Shown in pieces: positions 1 through 11,074 of a DNA stretch of 64,000 nt. Position 1 is the stretch's first letter, and each line of letters begins with the position of its first letter. A program made the translations under genes and the position numbers. The stretch comes from Prorocentrum cordatum. Lineage: Eukaryota; Sar; Dinophyceae; Prorocentrales; Prorocentraceae. Location of the stretch: contig CAUYUJ010020171.1 in NCBI GenBank assembly GCA_963575745.1, positions 75,001-139,000 of the forward strand. The letters run 5' to 3'. The notes under the pieces are model-generated. The model was not told where the DNA came from. It saw only the letters and a list, made by a program, of their open reading frames with translations, and searched no databases.

Positions 1-720
1 CCGCCTTTTTTGAGCGTTCTTTGGGCGCTCTTGGAGCGCTCTTGGATGCTCTTGGGGCCGTCTTGGGGCTCCCTTGCGCCCCTTCTTAGGGCTCTTTTGG
101 AGCCGTCTTGAGGCCTCGGATGGCCATCGGAAGCCAAAAGGCGGGAAAGCCAGATACATTGATTTTCCTAAGGTTTTGGACGGATGTTGGCCTCTTCGGG
201 GCCTCCTGGGGGAGCTCTTTGGCCACTTGGAGCCGTCTTGGAGCGGTCTTAGGGGCCTCTTGGAGCATCGTGGGAGCCATCTTCGGATATCTTGAGCCAT
301 CCTGGAGGTCATCTTGGGCTCTCCCAGGTGCTCCTGGAGTGATCTTAAGCAGTGCCCCCCCAAGGAGGCCAACATGTGGCCAAAACCAAAGTACATTCAA
401 TGATGTTAGCATTCTCGCCGAGGCATCGTGGAGCGTCTTGGGTGCCTCTTGGGGGTCTCCTGGGAGCCTCTTGGGGGCATCCTGGGGGCCTATTCGGGGC
501 CTCTTGGGACCTCCTGGCCACCTCTTGGGGCCCTCTTAGGTCACCCTTGCGAGCCTTGGGAGCTCTCGTGGGGCCATCTCGGAGGAGATCGATCAAACGA
601 GGGGGGGTCCCTAATTAGCGCCGCCCCCCCAAGAGGCCAACATGGGGCCAAAGCCCTAGTAAAACCAATGATTTTGGCTCCCTCGCCGTGGCCGTTTTGG
701 ACGCCCTGACCGCTCGCGGG
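1..720. repeat. LR dispersed repeat, fragment at window edge
   Basis: The stretch is built from degenerate 10-11 bp words around CTTGGGGCCTC and CTTGGGCCGTC. Every few hundred bases the words are interrupted by an A-rich spacer that includes CAATGATGTT or CAATGATTTT (near 125, 340 and 620). The same words and spacers make up the larger copies at 5.4-8.1, 27.7-29.1 and 44.8-46.1 kb, so this is a partial copy cut by the window edge. Overlapping open frames here are compositional and are not called as genes. Confidence 0.8.
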
Positions 721-750
721 GCGCCCTGTCCAGGTCCAGGGGAGGGGGTA

Positions 751-754
751 TATT

Positions 755-798
<44 letters not shown>

Positions 799-818
799 AA
801 TATATGTATATATATATA
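751..818. repeat. (TA)n microsatellite
   Basis: Near-pure TA dinucleotides with a few interruptions, next to the end of the LR fragment. Confidence 0.95.
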
Positions 819-839
819 GGGCGGCAGGTCTGCAATTGG

Positions 840-1132
840 CCGGCTCATAGGAAGTATGGATCAACCCATCCCCGAAAGGGAAGAAAGGGAGGTGGCAGAG
901 GAAACGCTCTAGACCACCAGCGCCTAGAGGGCTGATGGGACTACTCCCCCTCCTCCCCCCCCTTGTCGCATACCCCCCATCCCAAGTTTTCTCCACTTTG
1001 TTCCCTTCTTCCTTCTTCTCCTTCTTCCCCTTCTTCTTCCCTTCTCCTCCCCCCCTCGTTTCCACCTTCCTCCACGCTGACCCCTTCCTCCCTCCTTCCC
1101 TCCTGGTTGGGCGGACCTCTGGCGGCGGCGAA
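840..1132. other. Unassigned spacer ending in a pyrimidine-rich tract
   Basis: No gene recognised. The first 110 bases are mixed sequence. 955-1110 is a C/T-rich tract (TTCTTCCCCTTCTTC type) immediately before the possible exon at 1133. That arrangement resembles an intron 3' end, but no splice site can be fixed from sequence alone. Confidence 0.4.
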
Positions 1133-1321
1133 ATGCTCCCCGAGATCCCCGAAATTCTCCTGGACGCAGGCCGGGGGGACACTGAAGGCCGCGCGTACGG
1201 CGCAAGCAAATTTGCTGACTGTCTGGCCAGCTGGATGAGCATCCTGAACATGCTATCGAGCCAGCCTGGGGCGAAGAGGGTGTTGCTTCACGTCGCAACC
1301 ATTGTCGACGTCGAGAGCTGA
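1133..1321 (+). CDS. Possible terminal exon, unknown protein (62 codons)
   Basis: An ATG at 1133 opens a frame that ends in TGA at 1319-1321. The peptide has balanced, protein-like composition (MLPEIPEILLDAGRGD..., then SKFADCLASWMSILNM and KRVLLHVATIVDVES), unlike the repeat-driven frames around it. It follows a pyrimidine-rich tract, so it could be a last exon read from an upstream splice acceptor rather than a complete small gene. I do not recognise a family. Dinoflagellate genes are often split into short exons, but that is general knowledge and not proof here. Alternative: a chance open frame in GC-rich DNA. Confidence 0.3.
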   Translation: MLPEIPEILLDAGRGDTEGRAYGASKFADCLASWMSILNMLSSQPGAKRVLLHVATIVDVES

Positions 1322-1697
1322 CGTCCACATCAGGTTAGGCAACCTTCCTCTGCAGCCTAAGACGGATAGCGAAGCCGGACGATTCTGAATGCGCTCCTGC
1401 TCAGAAACATGCGCCCGTGATTCATCGAATGCGCTTGTATACAGGCTCCTTGCTTGATCAACGGAGAACGTGGAGAAGGACGCGGATGGCATTCTGATGA
1501 TGAGAAGGACGATGGGAATGGTGAGTGTGGGGGGGGGGGGTAGGTGGAAAATGGCAGAGACAAAGGGGTAAGAGATGAGTTGTTGGGAGAATGAGGTCTA
1601 GGAGGAGGAGGAAGAGGAGGAGGATTAGGATGAAGGGGAAGGAGGAAGAGGATGTGGCATTATGCGCGTAGGAGCATGAAGAGGCGGCCTCTCCGCC

Positions 1698-1916
1698 ATG
1701 GGGAGGTGGATGAAGAGGGATCCGAGGGTGGTGGAGAGGATGAGGTGGAATGTGGGACGAGGTGGCAGCCTCTACGTCGAGAAAATGGATTCTGTGACGT
1801 TGGCCGTGTTGGCCGACCGGTGCCTCAAGGAGAAGGTGCGGCTTCCGCTTCTGAGCCAGGAGTTCCAAAAGGAGGAGGAGGAGGAGGAGGAGGAGGAGGA
1901 GGAAGGGGGAGGATGA
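1698..1916 (+). CDS. Possible exon running into a GAG repeat, unknown protein
   Basis: The frame encodes a protein-like stretch (MDSVTLAVLADRCLKEK from an ATG at 1785, then VRLPLLSQEFQK) and continues into a run of Glu from the (GAG)n array. A competing frame covers the same bases. The boundary at CAAAAG before the GAG array could be the exon end, with the purine array belonging to an intron. No family recognised. Confidence 0.28.
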   Translation: MGRWMKRDPRVVERMRWNVGRGGSLYVEKMDSVTLAVLADRCLKEKVRLPLLSQEFQKEEEEEEEEEEEGGG

Positions 1917-1965
1917 AGGAGGAGGAGGAGGAGGAGGAGGAGGAGGAGGAGGAGGAGAGCCTCCT
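1870..1965. repeat. (GAG)n purine array
   Basis: About 95 bases of GGA/GAG trinucleotides interrupted once by GGGGGAGGATGAA. Confidence 0.95.
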
Positions 1966-2364
1966 CCCTCGTTCCACTCTGCTCTCCATTGTTCTCCTCC
2001 CCTTCCCCCCTTCCTCATCCCCCTCCGCGCGCTTCCGCGCGCGCCTTTCTTCTGGACGCGCGCTACTGCGCGCGCGGGAAGGCGGGACGGATGATGACGA
2101 TGGGGCGCGGACACCAGTGCGTCTTGCAAGAATGGCGCTGGGCACGCCGTTTCTGAGAAACCAGACCATCCACGAGCGGCGCGGGGTGCTGGAGTCGAGA
2201 TGTCCTTGGGCCCACGTCGCGAAAGAATCGAGCCGTCGGATGTCTGGGGAGGATGTGGACGGTACCTCTCCCGGGGACGCCTGTCCCGAGGCGACTGGAG
2301 GGTCGAACGCCCCACGCGTTGTCGACAACCCATGTCCAGGTCGACATGACGGGAACTGGCCGTA

Positions 2365-2519
2365 CGGCAGTTTCGCGTTCGAGGTTGAACGCCGCCAGTG
2401 GCCCATAATCGGCCACTTTGGAAAGATCGGGCGATCGATCCGTCGCCGATCGTTCAAGATTGAACGATCCACGCTGTGCCAGCAACCAACGCCAGGGCCG
2501 TCACAGCAGGAATCTGCCG
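2365..2519. mobile_element. Palindrome-bearing short insertion, diverged copy (relative of 32957-33146)
   Basis: It shares the order of motifs with the better copy at 32957-33146: a left end CGGCAGTTTCG, an inner GTTCGAGGTTGAAC, then GATCGTTCAAGATTGAACG, then ACCAACGCCAGGG and a right end whose reverse complement starts CGGCAGATTCC. A TA precedes the left end (2363-2364), but the right flank is not TA, so the target duplication is lost or the end is truncated. No coding capacity. Confidence 0.55.
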
Positions 2520-2529
2520 CTGGTTTGCT

Positions 2530-3065
2530 CCGTCGCGGAGCGGCGGCCGCGTGTGCGCGGACCGTTGCAGACTGGCGCCCGGGCGTCCTTCCTGGGGACC
2601 CCGCAGCCGGGGGCCCGCAAGTTCGGCCAGAGTCTCTGCGCGGTTTCGGGAGCCACAGCCCGGGGGGGGCTCCAAACGGTGTGGTGACCACGCCGCGTGG
2701 TGAGTCAGTGGGGATATGCGGGGTCACCGCGCGGCTCCGGGACCCGAGTCGCTCTCCGAGGAGGCCTCGAGCGGCTGGGGCCTGCGAGGTCCGAAGCCGT
2801 GCGGACCGCGTGGTGAGGTCGTCGGGGGCTCCGAGGTCGCCGCGCGGTGCCCTCGGCCGTGCCGCAGGCCTCGAGCTCGCTCGGCAGCCGTAGCCGCCTC
2901 GACACGCCGAGGGGCGCTCGGGCCCGCGGCGGCGGAGGGGGAGTCGCAGAGGTTGGGCGCCCCACCGCCGCGCTCGCGCAGGGTGTGGGCTCCCGCGTGC
3001 GCGCACGCGGGGGGGAGGGGATGGGGGGAGGAGGAGGGAGGAGGAAGGGGAGAGAAGGGGGGGAG
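2530..3065. other. GC-rich unassigned stretch
   Basis: No gene or repeat copy is recognised. The sequence repeats short words such as GCGTGGTGAG and GTGGTGACC and becomes purine-rich (GGGGAGGAGG) towards the GAT array. The long open frames on both strands here have no protein-like blocks. Confidence 0.4.
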
Positions 3066-3072
3066 GAGGAGG

Positions 3073-3656
3073 GGTGATGATGATGCTGCTGCTGATGATG
3101 ATGACGACGATGATGATAATGATGATGCTGACGACGATGATAGTAATGATGCTGATGCTGATGCTGATGATGATAATAATGACGATGACGATGATGATCA
3201 GGATGCTGATGCTGATGACGCTGATGATCAGGATGGTGATGATGGTGCTGGTGGTGATGATGGTGATGATGATGCCGATGGTGATGGTAATGGACATGGG
3301 ATGATGATGCTGATGACGATACTGATGATGCTGGTTGCTGTGATGGTGGTGGTGATGGTGATGGTGATGGTGATTGTGGTGATGGTTCTGGTGGTTATGA
3401 TGATGATGGTGGTAGTGGTGATGATGATGATCCTGTTTGTGATGGTGATTCTGATGAGGATGCTGATAGTGATGGTGATGATGATTATGATGATGACGGT
3501 GACGACGACGAGATGAGGAGGAGGTTGATGATGATGATTGTGATGGCGATGCTGATGCTGCTGATGATCGTGATGGTAGTGTTGTGGTGGTGGTGATGAT
3601 GATTATGATGCTTATGATGGCAATGATGGTGACGCATATGACGATACATATTATGG

Positions 3657-3717
<61 letters not shown>

Positions 3718-3917
3718 GGTGCTGATGATGCTGATGATGATGATGCTGGTGATTATTATGATGTGATGGTTTTTGTGATGTGGACGATTCTGACGATGAT
3801 GCGGATGATTATGTCCAGGAGGATGATCTGGATGATGAGGATGATGATGATGAGGATGAGCATGAGGATGAGGCTGAGGACGAGGATGAGGATCACGATT
3901 AGGAGGATGATGATGAC

Positions 3918-3948
<31 letters not shown>

Positions 3949-4200
3949 GTTTTGGTTGTGATGATGAGGATGATGGTGATCATGGTGAAGCTGTTGCTGA
4001 TGATGGCGATGGCAGTGGTTGTGGTGGTTGTGATGATGATTATGACGCTGGTGACGACAGTGATGGTGACGCTGATGACAACTAATGATGATGCTGATGA
4101 TGGTGAGGAAAAGTAGGAAGACGATTGTGATCGTGATGAGGATGCGGATGATGAGGATGATGAGGATGAGAAGGAGGATGAGGATGAACAGGAGGAGGAG
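3073..4200. repeat. (GAT)n imperfect trinucleotide array, 1.1 kb
   Basis: ATG/GAT/GCT triplets with scattered substitutions; perfect runs lie at 3658-3709 and 3916-3947. Reading frames give only poly-Met, poly-Asp or poly-Ile, so nothing is called coding. Confidence 0.95.
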
Positions 4201-4299
4201 GAGGAGGAGGGAGGGAGCGAGGGAGAGAGGGTGGGGGGGGGGGGGAATGAGGAACAGGAGGAGTTGGTGGAGGGCCGGCGCCGCCCGATCGCACAGGGG

Positions 4300-4544
4300 T
4301 CGAGAGCCTTGAGACGGGGGTCAATGCAAACGGGGGTCAGCCAGGGCACCAGATCCTGCAGGATCCTGCGAAGACCCCCCCTGGCTGACCCGGGTTAGCG
4401 AGCCGCTCGTGGCCGCGAGGCGGCCGCGCATATTGGCTGACCCGGGTTTGCGAAGACCTGCGTTGCAGTTTTTTTTTCCTGCACTGCAGTTTTTGGTTTC
4501 CTGCTGACCCGGGTCTGGATTGACCCGGGTCAGAAGATCCCCGA
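4300..4544. mobile_element. 245-bp insertion, family A copy 1, 5-bp target duplication
   Basis: The element begins TCGAGAGCCTTGAGACGGGG and ends GATCCCCGA. It is flanked by AGGGG on both sides (4295-4299 and 4545-4549). A second copy at 15859-16105 has the same ends and a different duplication (ACCGT), which fixes the boundaries. Inside are repeated CTGACCCGGGT words, a CCTGCAGG palindrome and T-rich CTGCAGTTTTT blocks. The terminal inverted repeat is short (TCGGG/CCCGA in copy 2). No coding capacity; most likely a non-autonomous DNA element, although an introner-like insertion is also possible. Confidence 0.8.
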
Positions 4545-4552
4545 AGGGGGTG

Positions 4553-4663
4553 GGCGCACACGCTTGGCAGGTGTGGAACCCGGAGATCTGGACGAAGTTC
4601 GCGTGGCGCGCGCAGCAGCTCGTCGCACGGACGCAGGAATGGGGGAGGGTGCGCCAGTTGCTT
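4553..4663 (+). CDS. Possible exon, Trp-rich unknown peptide
   Basis: The frame reads AHAWQVWNPEIWTKFAWRAQ then QLVARTQEWGRVRQLL, a protein-like amphipathic stretch. It sits between the insertion at 4300-4544 and a C/T-rich tract starting near 4665. No start codon is evident, so it would have to be an internal exon. No family recognised; chance coding is possible. Confidence 0.25.
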
Positions 4664-4664
4664 C

Positions 4665-4870
4665 CCCTCGCTGTTTGTCCTCTTCCCTCCTGCCTCTTCG
4701 TTACTCCCCATCTCCTTCCTTCGCTCTTTATACTCTTCCCTCTCCTCCCCTCCTCCCTCTCCTCCCCTCTTCCCTCCTGCCTCTGCTTCATACTCTTTAT
4801 ACTATTCCCTCCCCCTCTCCTTCCTCCGCGTCCTGCCTCGTCGTTAACTTTCCCTCCCCTGCTGGGCCGC
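4665..4870. repeat. Pyrimidine-rich tract
   Basis: CTTCCCTCCTG/CTCCCCTCTTC words, nearly all C and T on the + strand, leading into the next GAT array. Confidence 0.8.
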
Positions 4871-4879
4871 ACTCGCCGA

Positions 4880-5215
4880 CAATGCTGCTGCTGCTGATGC
4901 TGCTGACGATGCTGCTGCTGATGATGATAATGATGATGTCGCTGTTGCTGCTGCAGCTGCTGATGTTGATCATGAAAATGATGATGTCGATTATGACGAT
5001 GAGGATGACGACGACGACGACGATGATGATGCTGCTGATGATGATGATGATGATGATAATGCTGACGATGATGATGCTGTTGATGATGCTGTTGATGATG
5101 GTGGTGGTGATGATGGTGGTGATGATTATGCTGATGCTGATGCTGATGATGATGATGGGAATGATGGGGATAGTGACGACGAAGATGAGGAGGAGGAGGT
5201 GAGGACGAGGAGTTG
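4880..5215. repeat. (GCT/GAT)n imperfect trinucleotide array
   Basis: Alternating CTG and ATG/GAT triplets of the same type as 3073-4200. It grades into a GAG/GAC stretch at about 5180-5250. Confidence 0.93.
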
Positions 5216-5358
5216 GTGGAGGAGGAGGAGGAGCAGGAGCAGGAGGACAGAGCTGCCGACAGTGCAGGCAGCCTGGCTGGACTGGATGGCAGGACCTCTG
5301 CATAGGAGTGTGATCTCACAGGAATAGACAGATACATACACAAATATATGCATACAGG

Positions 5359-8110
5359 TCGAAGACGCCTACAGTCGGGGCCCTGAAGAAGGAACCCTTT
5401 TGGTTGGGGAGGGGCTCCGCGTTCCTTAAGAGTTTCACAGGGTGTCTTATTTAGGGTTCCTTATTTATGGTTCCTTATTCAGGGTTCATGGAAACAGGGG
5501 GCCTCGTTCCTTATTTAGGGTTCCTTAGTTCAACGCCCCGACTGTACGGCGAATCACCGCCGCCCGCTGCCTTTTTGGAAGCGCCTATGTGGCCGAACGT
5601 TGAGGCCAGACCCGCCAAGCTGTGGGACCATGTGTTCCCCGAATCGGTTTGGAAAGCCTTCGGGGAACACGTGGCATCTTGAAGGTCATCTTGGCCGTCT
5701 GGAGGCCATTTGACCCTTTCGGGCCTTCTTGGAGGACGTCTTGGAGGGCTCTTGGGCCGTCTTGGAGGCCATCTTGAGCGTCGTGGAGGCCCCTTGGGCC
5801 GTTTCGGGAGCCCCTTGGGGCCGTCTTGGGCCTCTTGGGCGGTCTTTGGTGTCTCTTGGGCCGTCTCGGGCCGTCGGAAGGCCGAACAAAAGCACATGCG
5901 ACAATCCTTCAAACACTCAGGGGAAATCAAGGATTCCGGCCTTTTCGGGCCTTCAAGGAGGCCCTCTTGGAGGCCTCTCGGGCCGTCTTGGGCCATCTTA
6001 GGGCCATCTTCGGCCGTCTTGGTGGGCTCCTGGCCCGTCTGACGCCGTCGGAAGCCGTTTGGGGGGCCTCTCTTGGCCGACGTGCGGCCCTCTTGCGGTG
6101 CTCAGGGCCGTCTTTGAGGCCATTTTGGGCGTCTTCAGGGCCTCCTGGGCCGTCTTGGGGGCTTCTTGGGGCCGTCTTGGGGGCCTCTTGGGCCGTTCTG
6201 GGGCCATCTTGGAGGCGCCTTGGGCGATCTTTGGGCGCTCTTGGGCCGTCTCGGTCCGTCGGAAGGCGGAAAGAAGCACACATGTCAAAATCCTTCAAAC
6301 ACCTCAGTACAATCAGTGTTGTTTGCCTTTTCTGGCCTTCCTGGAGGCCCTCTTGGAGGCCTCTTGGGCCGTCTTGGGCCAGCTTCGATCCAACTTCGGC
6401 CATCCTGGTGGGTTCCTGGCACGTCTGACGCCGTCGGGAGCCGTTTTGGGGGCCTCTCTGAATCGACTTGGGGTCCTCTTGGGGCGCTTCGGGGCCGTCT
6501 TGGAGGCCATCTTGGGCGTCTTGGAGATCTCTTGGGCCGTCTTGGGGCCCTCCTGGGGCCGTCTTGGAGGCCTCTTGGGCCGTCGTGGGGCCCTCTTGGA
6601 GGCCTCGTGGGCGACCTTGGGGCGACCTCGGGGGGCCTCTTGGGTCGTCTCGGGCCGTCGGAAAGACGAAAAGGCGCAAATACCAGAACCCTTCAACAAC
6701 CTAAGGACAATCAATGATTTTGGCCTCTTCGGGCCTTCCTGGAGGACTTCTTGGAGGCCTCTTGGGCCGTCTTGGAGTCCTCTTGGGAGCCTCTTGGGCC
6801 GTTTTGGGCCATCTTGAGGCCATCTTAGGCCGTCTTGGGTGCATCTTGGGCCGTCTTGGAGGCACCTTGGAGGCCACCTTAGCCGTCTTGGAGGCGTCTG
6901 GGAGGCCATCTTGGGCCGTCTTGGGGTGATTTTGAAGACCTCTTGTGCCGCCTTGGGGCGCTCTTGGAGGCCTCTTGAGCTGTCTTGGAGCGTCGGAAAG
7001 CCGAAACGACGAGATAAACTAAATCCTTCCAGAACAATGGTAACATGAACAATGTTGGGCCTCTCGGGGCCTTCTTGGAGGACCTCTTGGAGGCCTCTTG
7101 GGCCGTCTTGGAGGCGTCGTGGGCGAACTTGAGATATCTTGGACCCTCTTGGGCCGTCTTGGAGGCCGTCTTGGACCATCTTGGGCGGAATTGGAGGTCA
7201 TCCTGGACAATCGTGGAGGCCATCTTGGGCCAACGTGGCCATCTTGGAGGCCACCTTGAGTCGTCTTGAACGAACATTTGGGAATTGGGCGATGGCTTGG
7301 GCATGCTATGGGTCTTGCGGGGGCCCCGGCGGGACGGGCCGAAGCCACAGGGGGAGTTCTTTTGGAAAGAGAGCCAAAACCAAAACCGAGAGGGTCCGGC
7401 ACGCCAGGCACCCCTGCGATGAATCGACAGGGGGCGGCGGATCTAGTGGCATTCGACCCATCCCGCCACCGTACCTGGCTTGTGGATTAGAGGCCTCTTG
7501 AATGCTCGCTTGGATATCGTGCGAGGCCTCTCGGGGCCTCTTGGGGGCAGTCTTGATGCCTCTTGGGGGCCGTTTTGGGGGCTCCTGAGGGTTCTTTTGG
7601 GGCCTTTTGGGGGTCTCGTGGGGCCTCTAGGGGGCCTCTGGGGGGTGCTTGGGCGCCTCTTGGGGCCTCCTGGGGGCCTCTTGGAGTGGAATGCTTGAAT
7701 TGTCGGTTCGCGTTTCCCCTCTTCGGCCCATCTTGGGGCCGTCCTCTTGGACGATCTTGGACGCCTGTTAGGCCGTTTTGGGATCCTCTGGAACCGTTTT
7801 GGTGCTCCCTTGGGAGCCGCTTGGGCCGCCTTGGGGCGGTCTTAGGGGCCTCTGGGGCCATCTTGGAGCGTCGGAGACCGAAAGCGCGAGAACGCGAAGC
7901 AAATCGAACACCATATGGAACATCAATGATGTGTGCCTCTCTGGGCCCTCTTGGGGGTCCTCTTGGAGCGCCCTTGGGGCTTCTTTGGTGCATTTTGGGC
8001 CGTCTTGAGGCCATTTCGGGCGTCTTGGAGCGATCTTGGGCAGTCTTGGAGGCCTCTTGGGCGCTTCTTGGGCCCCTCTGGGCCCGTCTTGGGGCCCCCT
8101 GGCCTCTGGA
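5359..8110. repeat. LR dispersed repeat, copy 1 (interrupted by the MITE at 5372-5544)
   Basis: The left end (TCGAAGACGCC, then 5547-5670 with GTGTTCCCCGAATCGG) matches LR copy 2 at 27671-27815. The body is the CTTGGGGCCTC word array, with a roughly 70-bp spacer recurring at about 5870, 6248, 6655 and 6990, then 7868. Each spacer has CGTCGGAA, an A-rich part ending CCTTCAAAC or similar, and CAATCA/CAATGA. A middle block at 7270-7490 (GGGGGAGTTCTTTTGG, CACGCCAGGCACCCC, GGCGGATCTAGTGGC) recurs at 28470-28640. No reading frame is conserved between copies. Confidence 0.85.
5372..5544. mobile_element. 173-bp TA-flanked MITE inserted into LR copy 1
   Basis: Perfect 10-bp terminal inverted repeats CAGTCGGGGC (5372-5381) and GCCCCGACTG (5535-5544) lie inside a TA duplication (5370-5371 and 5545-5546). 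The inverted similarity extends to about 26 bp, ending in AAGGAACCC on both arms. The interior is a tandem AGGGTTCCTTATTT motif. LR copy 2 carries the uninterrupted site: TCGAAGACGCC then CACGGCGAATCACC at 27671-27694, where this copy has the insertion. TA duplication and CAGT ends are typical of Tc1/mariner superfamily elements. It has no transposase, so it must be non-autonomous. Confidence 0.9.
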
Positions 8111-8283
8111 CAAGTCAAGCGAGGTAGATTAGGAACGTGCGGGAACGCGCAGGACATTTTAGAGTCTGAGACCCCAGCCCCTAGAATACTAGAATCCCCC
8201 AGTCCTGCGCACAGAGAACTGAGAACACATGAGAGCCTGAGGGTAATTCCACTTCGGGCCTCGAGGCAAGGTGGCGGATAACG

Positions 8284-8450
8284 AGAGATAAGCAGAGAGA
8301 AAGTATCAAGAGAGAACAAGAGAGAGAGAGAGGGAGAGGGATAGAACGAGAGAGAGAGAGAGCGATAGACATATTGAGAGACAGGTACACATACATGTAT
8401 GTATGTATAGAGAGGGAGGGAGAGAGAGAGAGAGAGAGAGACACACACAT
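8284..8450. repeat. (GA)n microsatellite
   Basis: GAGAGA runs with a TACATGTATGTATG interruption at about 8391-8409. Confidence 0.95.
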
Positions 8451-8660
8451 GCCACAACACAACACAACACAGCACAGCACAGCACAACACAACACAACAC
8501 AACACAACACCACACAACACAACTACAACTACAACACAACACAAGCACCACAACACACCACACCACAACACAACACAACACAACACAACACAACACAATA
8601 CACCACACCACACCACACCACAACACAACACAACACTGCACAGCACAACACAACATAATA
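8450..8660. repeat. (ACAAC)n pentanucleotide array
   Basis: ACAACACAAC units with ACCAC and AGCAC variants over about 210 bp. Confidence 0.95.
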
Positions 8661-8715
8661 CACACACATACCCATACGACCACCCTTGGGTGATAAGGAG
8701 GTTCGGGGGGGGAGG

Positions 8716-8966
8716 AATCAACGTCTCACTCGATCGGTCTCACTATCGATCTCACTATCGGTCTCGCTCGATCGATCTCACTCGATCGATCTCACAATCG
8801 ATCTCACTCGATCTATTTCATTCGATCGATCTCACAATCGGTCTGACTATCGATCTCACAATCGGTCTCACTATCGATCTCACTATCGATCTCACAATCG
8901 ATCTCACATTCGGTCCCACTATCGATCCCACTATCGATATCACAATCGATATCACAATCAACGTCA
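8716..8966. repeat. 12-bp minisatellite ATCGATCTCACT
   Basis: Units alternate ATCGGTCTCACT, ATCGATCTCACA and ATCGATATCACA for about 20 repeats and blend into the ATC array. Confidence 0.93.
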
Positions 8967-10808
8967 TCATTATGATCAACAGCATCGTCATCAATGTCAT
9001 TAACATCATCATCACCATCGGGACACCATCATCATCATCACCTCCTCACCATCATCATCATCAACATCATCATCATCACCATCATCATTGTCATCATCAT
9101 CATCATCATCATCATCATCGGGACAACATCATCGTCACCATCATCATCAACATCATCATCGGGGCACCATCATCAGCATCATCATCATCAGCATCGGAAC
9201 ACGACCACGAACATCATCATCATCATCTCATCATTCTTATGAACAGCATCATAATCATCATCATCATCATCGGGACACCATCATCACATCATCACCAGCA
9301 TCATCATCATCAGCATCGGGACACCATCATCATCCTCACCATTATCATCATCACCAGCATCATCATCATCATCATCATCGGAACACCATCATCATCAACA
9401 TCAGCATCATCATCACCATTGGGTCACCATCATCAAAGTCTCCATCATCACCTCATCATCGTCCGCATCATCAACATCATCATCATCGGGGCACCATCAC
9501 CGTCAGTATCATCACCATCAACATCATCATCATCATCATCATCATCACTGGGACACCATCATCATCGGGTCACCATCATCATCAACAGCATCATCATCAA
9601 CCTCATCACCATCATCGGAACACCATCATCATCGCCACCATCAGCATCATCACCATCATCATTAACATTGACACCATCATCATCAACATCAACATTATTA
9701 TCATCACCATCATCGGGCCATCAACATCAAAATCAGCATCATCACCTCATCATCATCCCGGTCATCAACATCATCATCAGCATCAGGACACCATCATCAT
9801 TATCATCATCATCAACATCATCATCATCATCGGGGCACCATCATCATCATCATCACCATCATCATCCACAGCATCATCATCATTCTCATCATCATCATCA
9901 ACAACATCATCATCATCGGGACAACATCATCGTCACCATCATCATCAACATCATCATCGGGGCACCATCATCACATCATCATCATCAGCATCGGAACACG
10001 ACCACGAACATCATCATCATCATCATCTCATCATTCTTATGAACAGCATCATAATTATCATCATCATCATCATCATCGGGACACCATTATCACATCATTA
10101 CCAGCATCATCATCATCAGCACCGCGACACCATCATCATCCTCACCATTATCATCATCACCAGCATCATCATCATCATCGGAACACCATCATCATCAACA
10201 TCAGCATCATCATCACCATTGGGCCACCATCATCAAAGTCTCCATCATCACATCATCGTCCGCATCATCAACATCATCATCATCATCATCGGGGCACCAT
10301 CACCGTCATTATCATCACCATCAACATCATCATCATCATCATCACTGGGACACCATCATCATCGGGTCACCATCATCATCAACAGCATCATCATCAACCT
10401 CATCACCATCATCGGAACATCATCATCGCCACCATCATCATCATCACCATCATCATCATCGGGACACCGTCATCATCAACATCAACATTATTATCATCAC
10501 CATCATCACCTCATCATCATCCTGATCATCAACATCATCATCAGCATCAGGACACCATCATCATTATCATCATCATCAACATCATCATCATCGGGACACC
10601 ATCATCATCATCATCATTATCACCATCATCATCCACAGCATCATCATCATTCTCATCATCATCATCATCAACATCATCAGCATCATCGGGACACTATCAT
10701 CACCATCATCTTCTTCTCCATCATCAACATCATCTCATCATCAACTCATCATCATCATAATCATCCGGATCATCAACATCATCATCATCGTCCTCATCAT
10801 CGGGGCAC

Positions 10809-10840
<32 letters not shown>

Positions 10841-10961
10841 CCAGGTCACCATCATCATCAGCATCATCATCGGGACACCATCATCATCACCACCATCACC
10901 ATCATCATCATCATCAGCAACATTTTCAACCTCATCATCATCATCACCATAATCGGGGCAC

Positions 10962-11002
<41 letters not shown>

Positions 11003-11027
11003 ACAACAACATCATCGACATCATCAC

Positions 11028-11062
<35 letters not shown>

Positions 11063-11065
11063 GCG
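8966..11065. repeat. (ATC)n array with an 800-bp higher-order repeat
   Basis: Two kilobases of CAT/ATC triplets punctuated by CGGGACACC and CGGGGCACC. The pattern GGGACAACATCATCGTCACC at 9120 recurs at 9918, and CATCAAAGTCTCCATCATCA at 9431 recurs at 10231. The array therefore contains two tandem copies of a unit of about 798-800 bp. The very long open frames here encode only poly-His, poly-Ser and poly-Ile. Confidence 0.93.
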
Positions 11066-11074
11066 GGAAACCGA

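Noticed and set aside
8716-8966. 12-bp repeats or other regular arrays as CRISPR
   Set aside because: No alternation of conserved repeat and unique spacer and no cas-like gene; the genome is eukaryotic.
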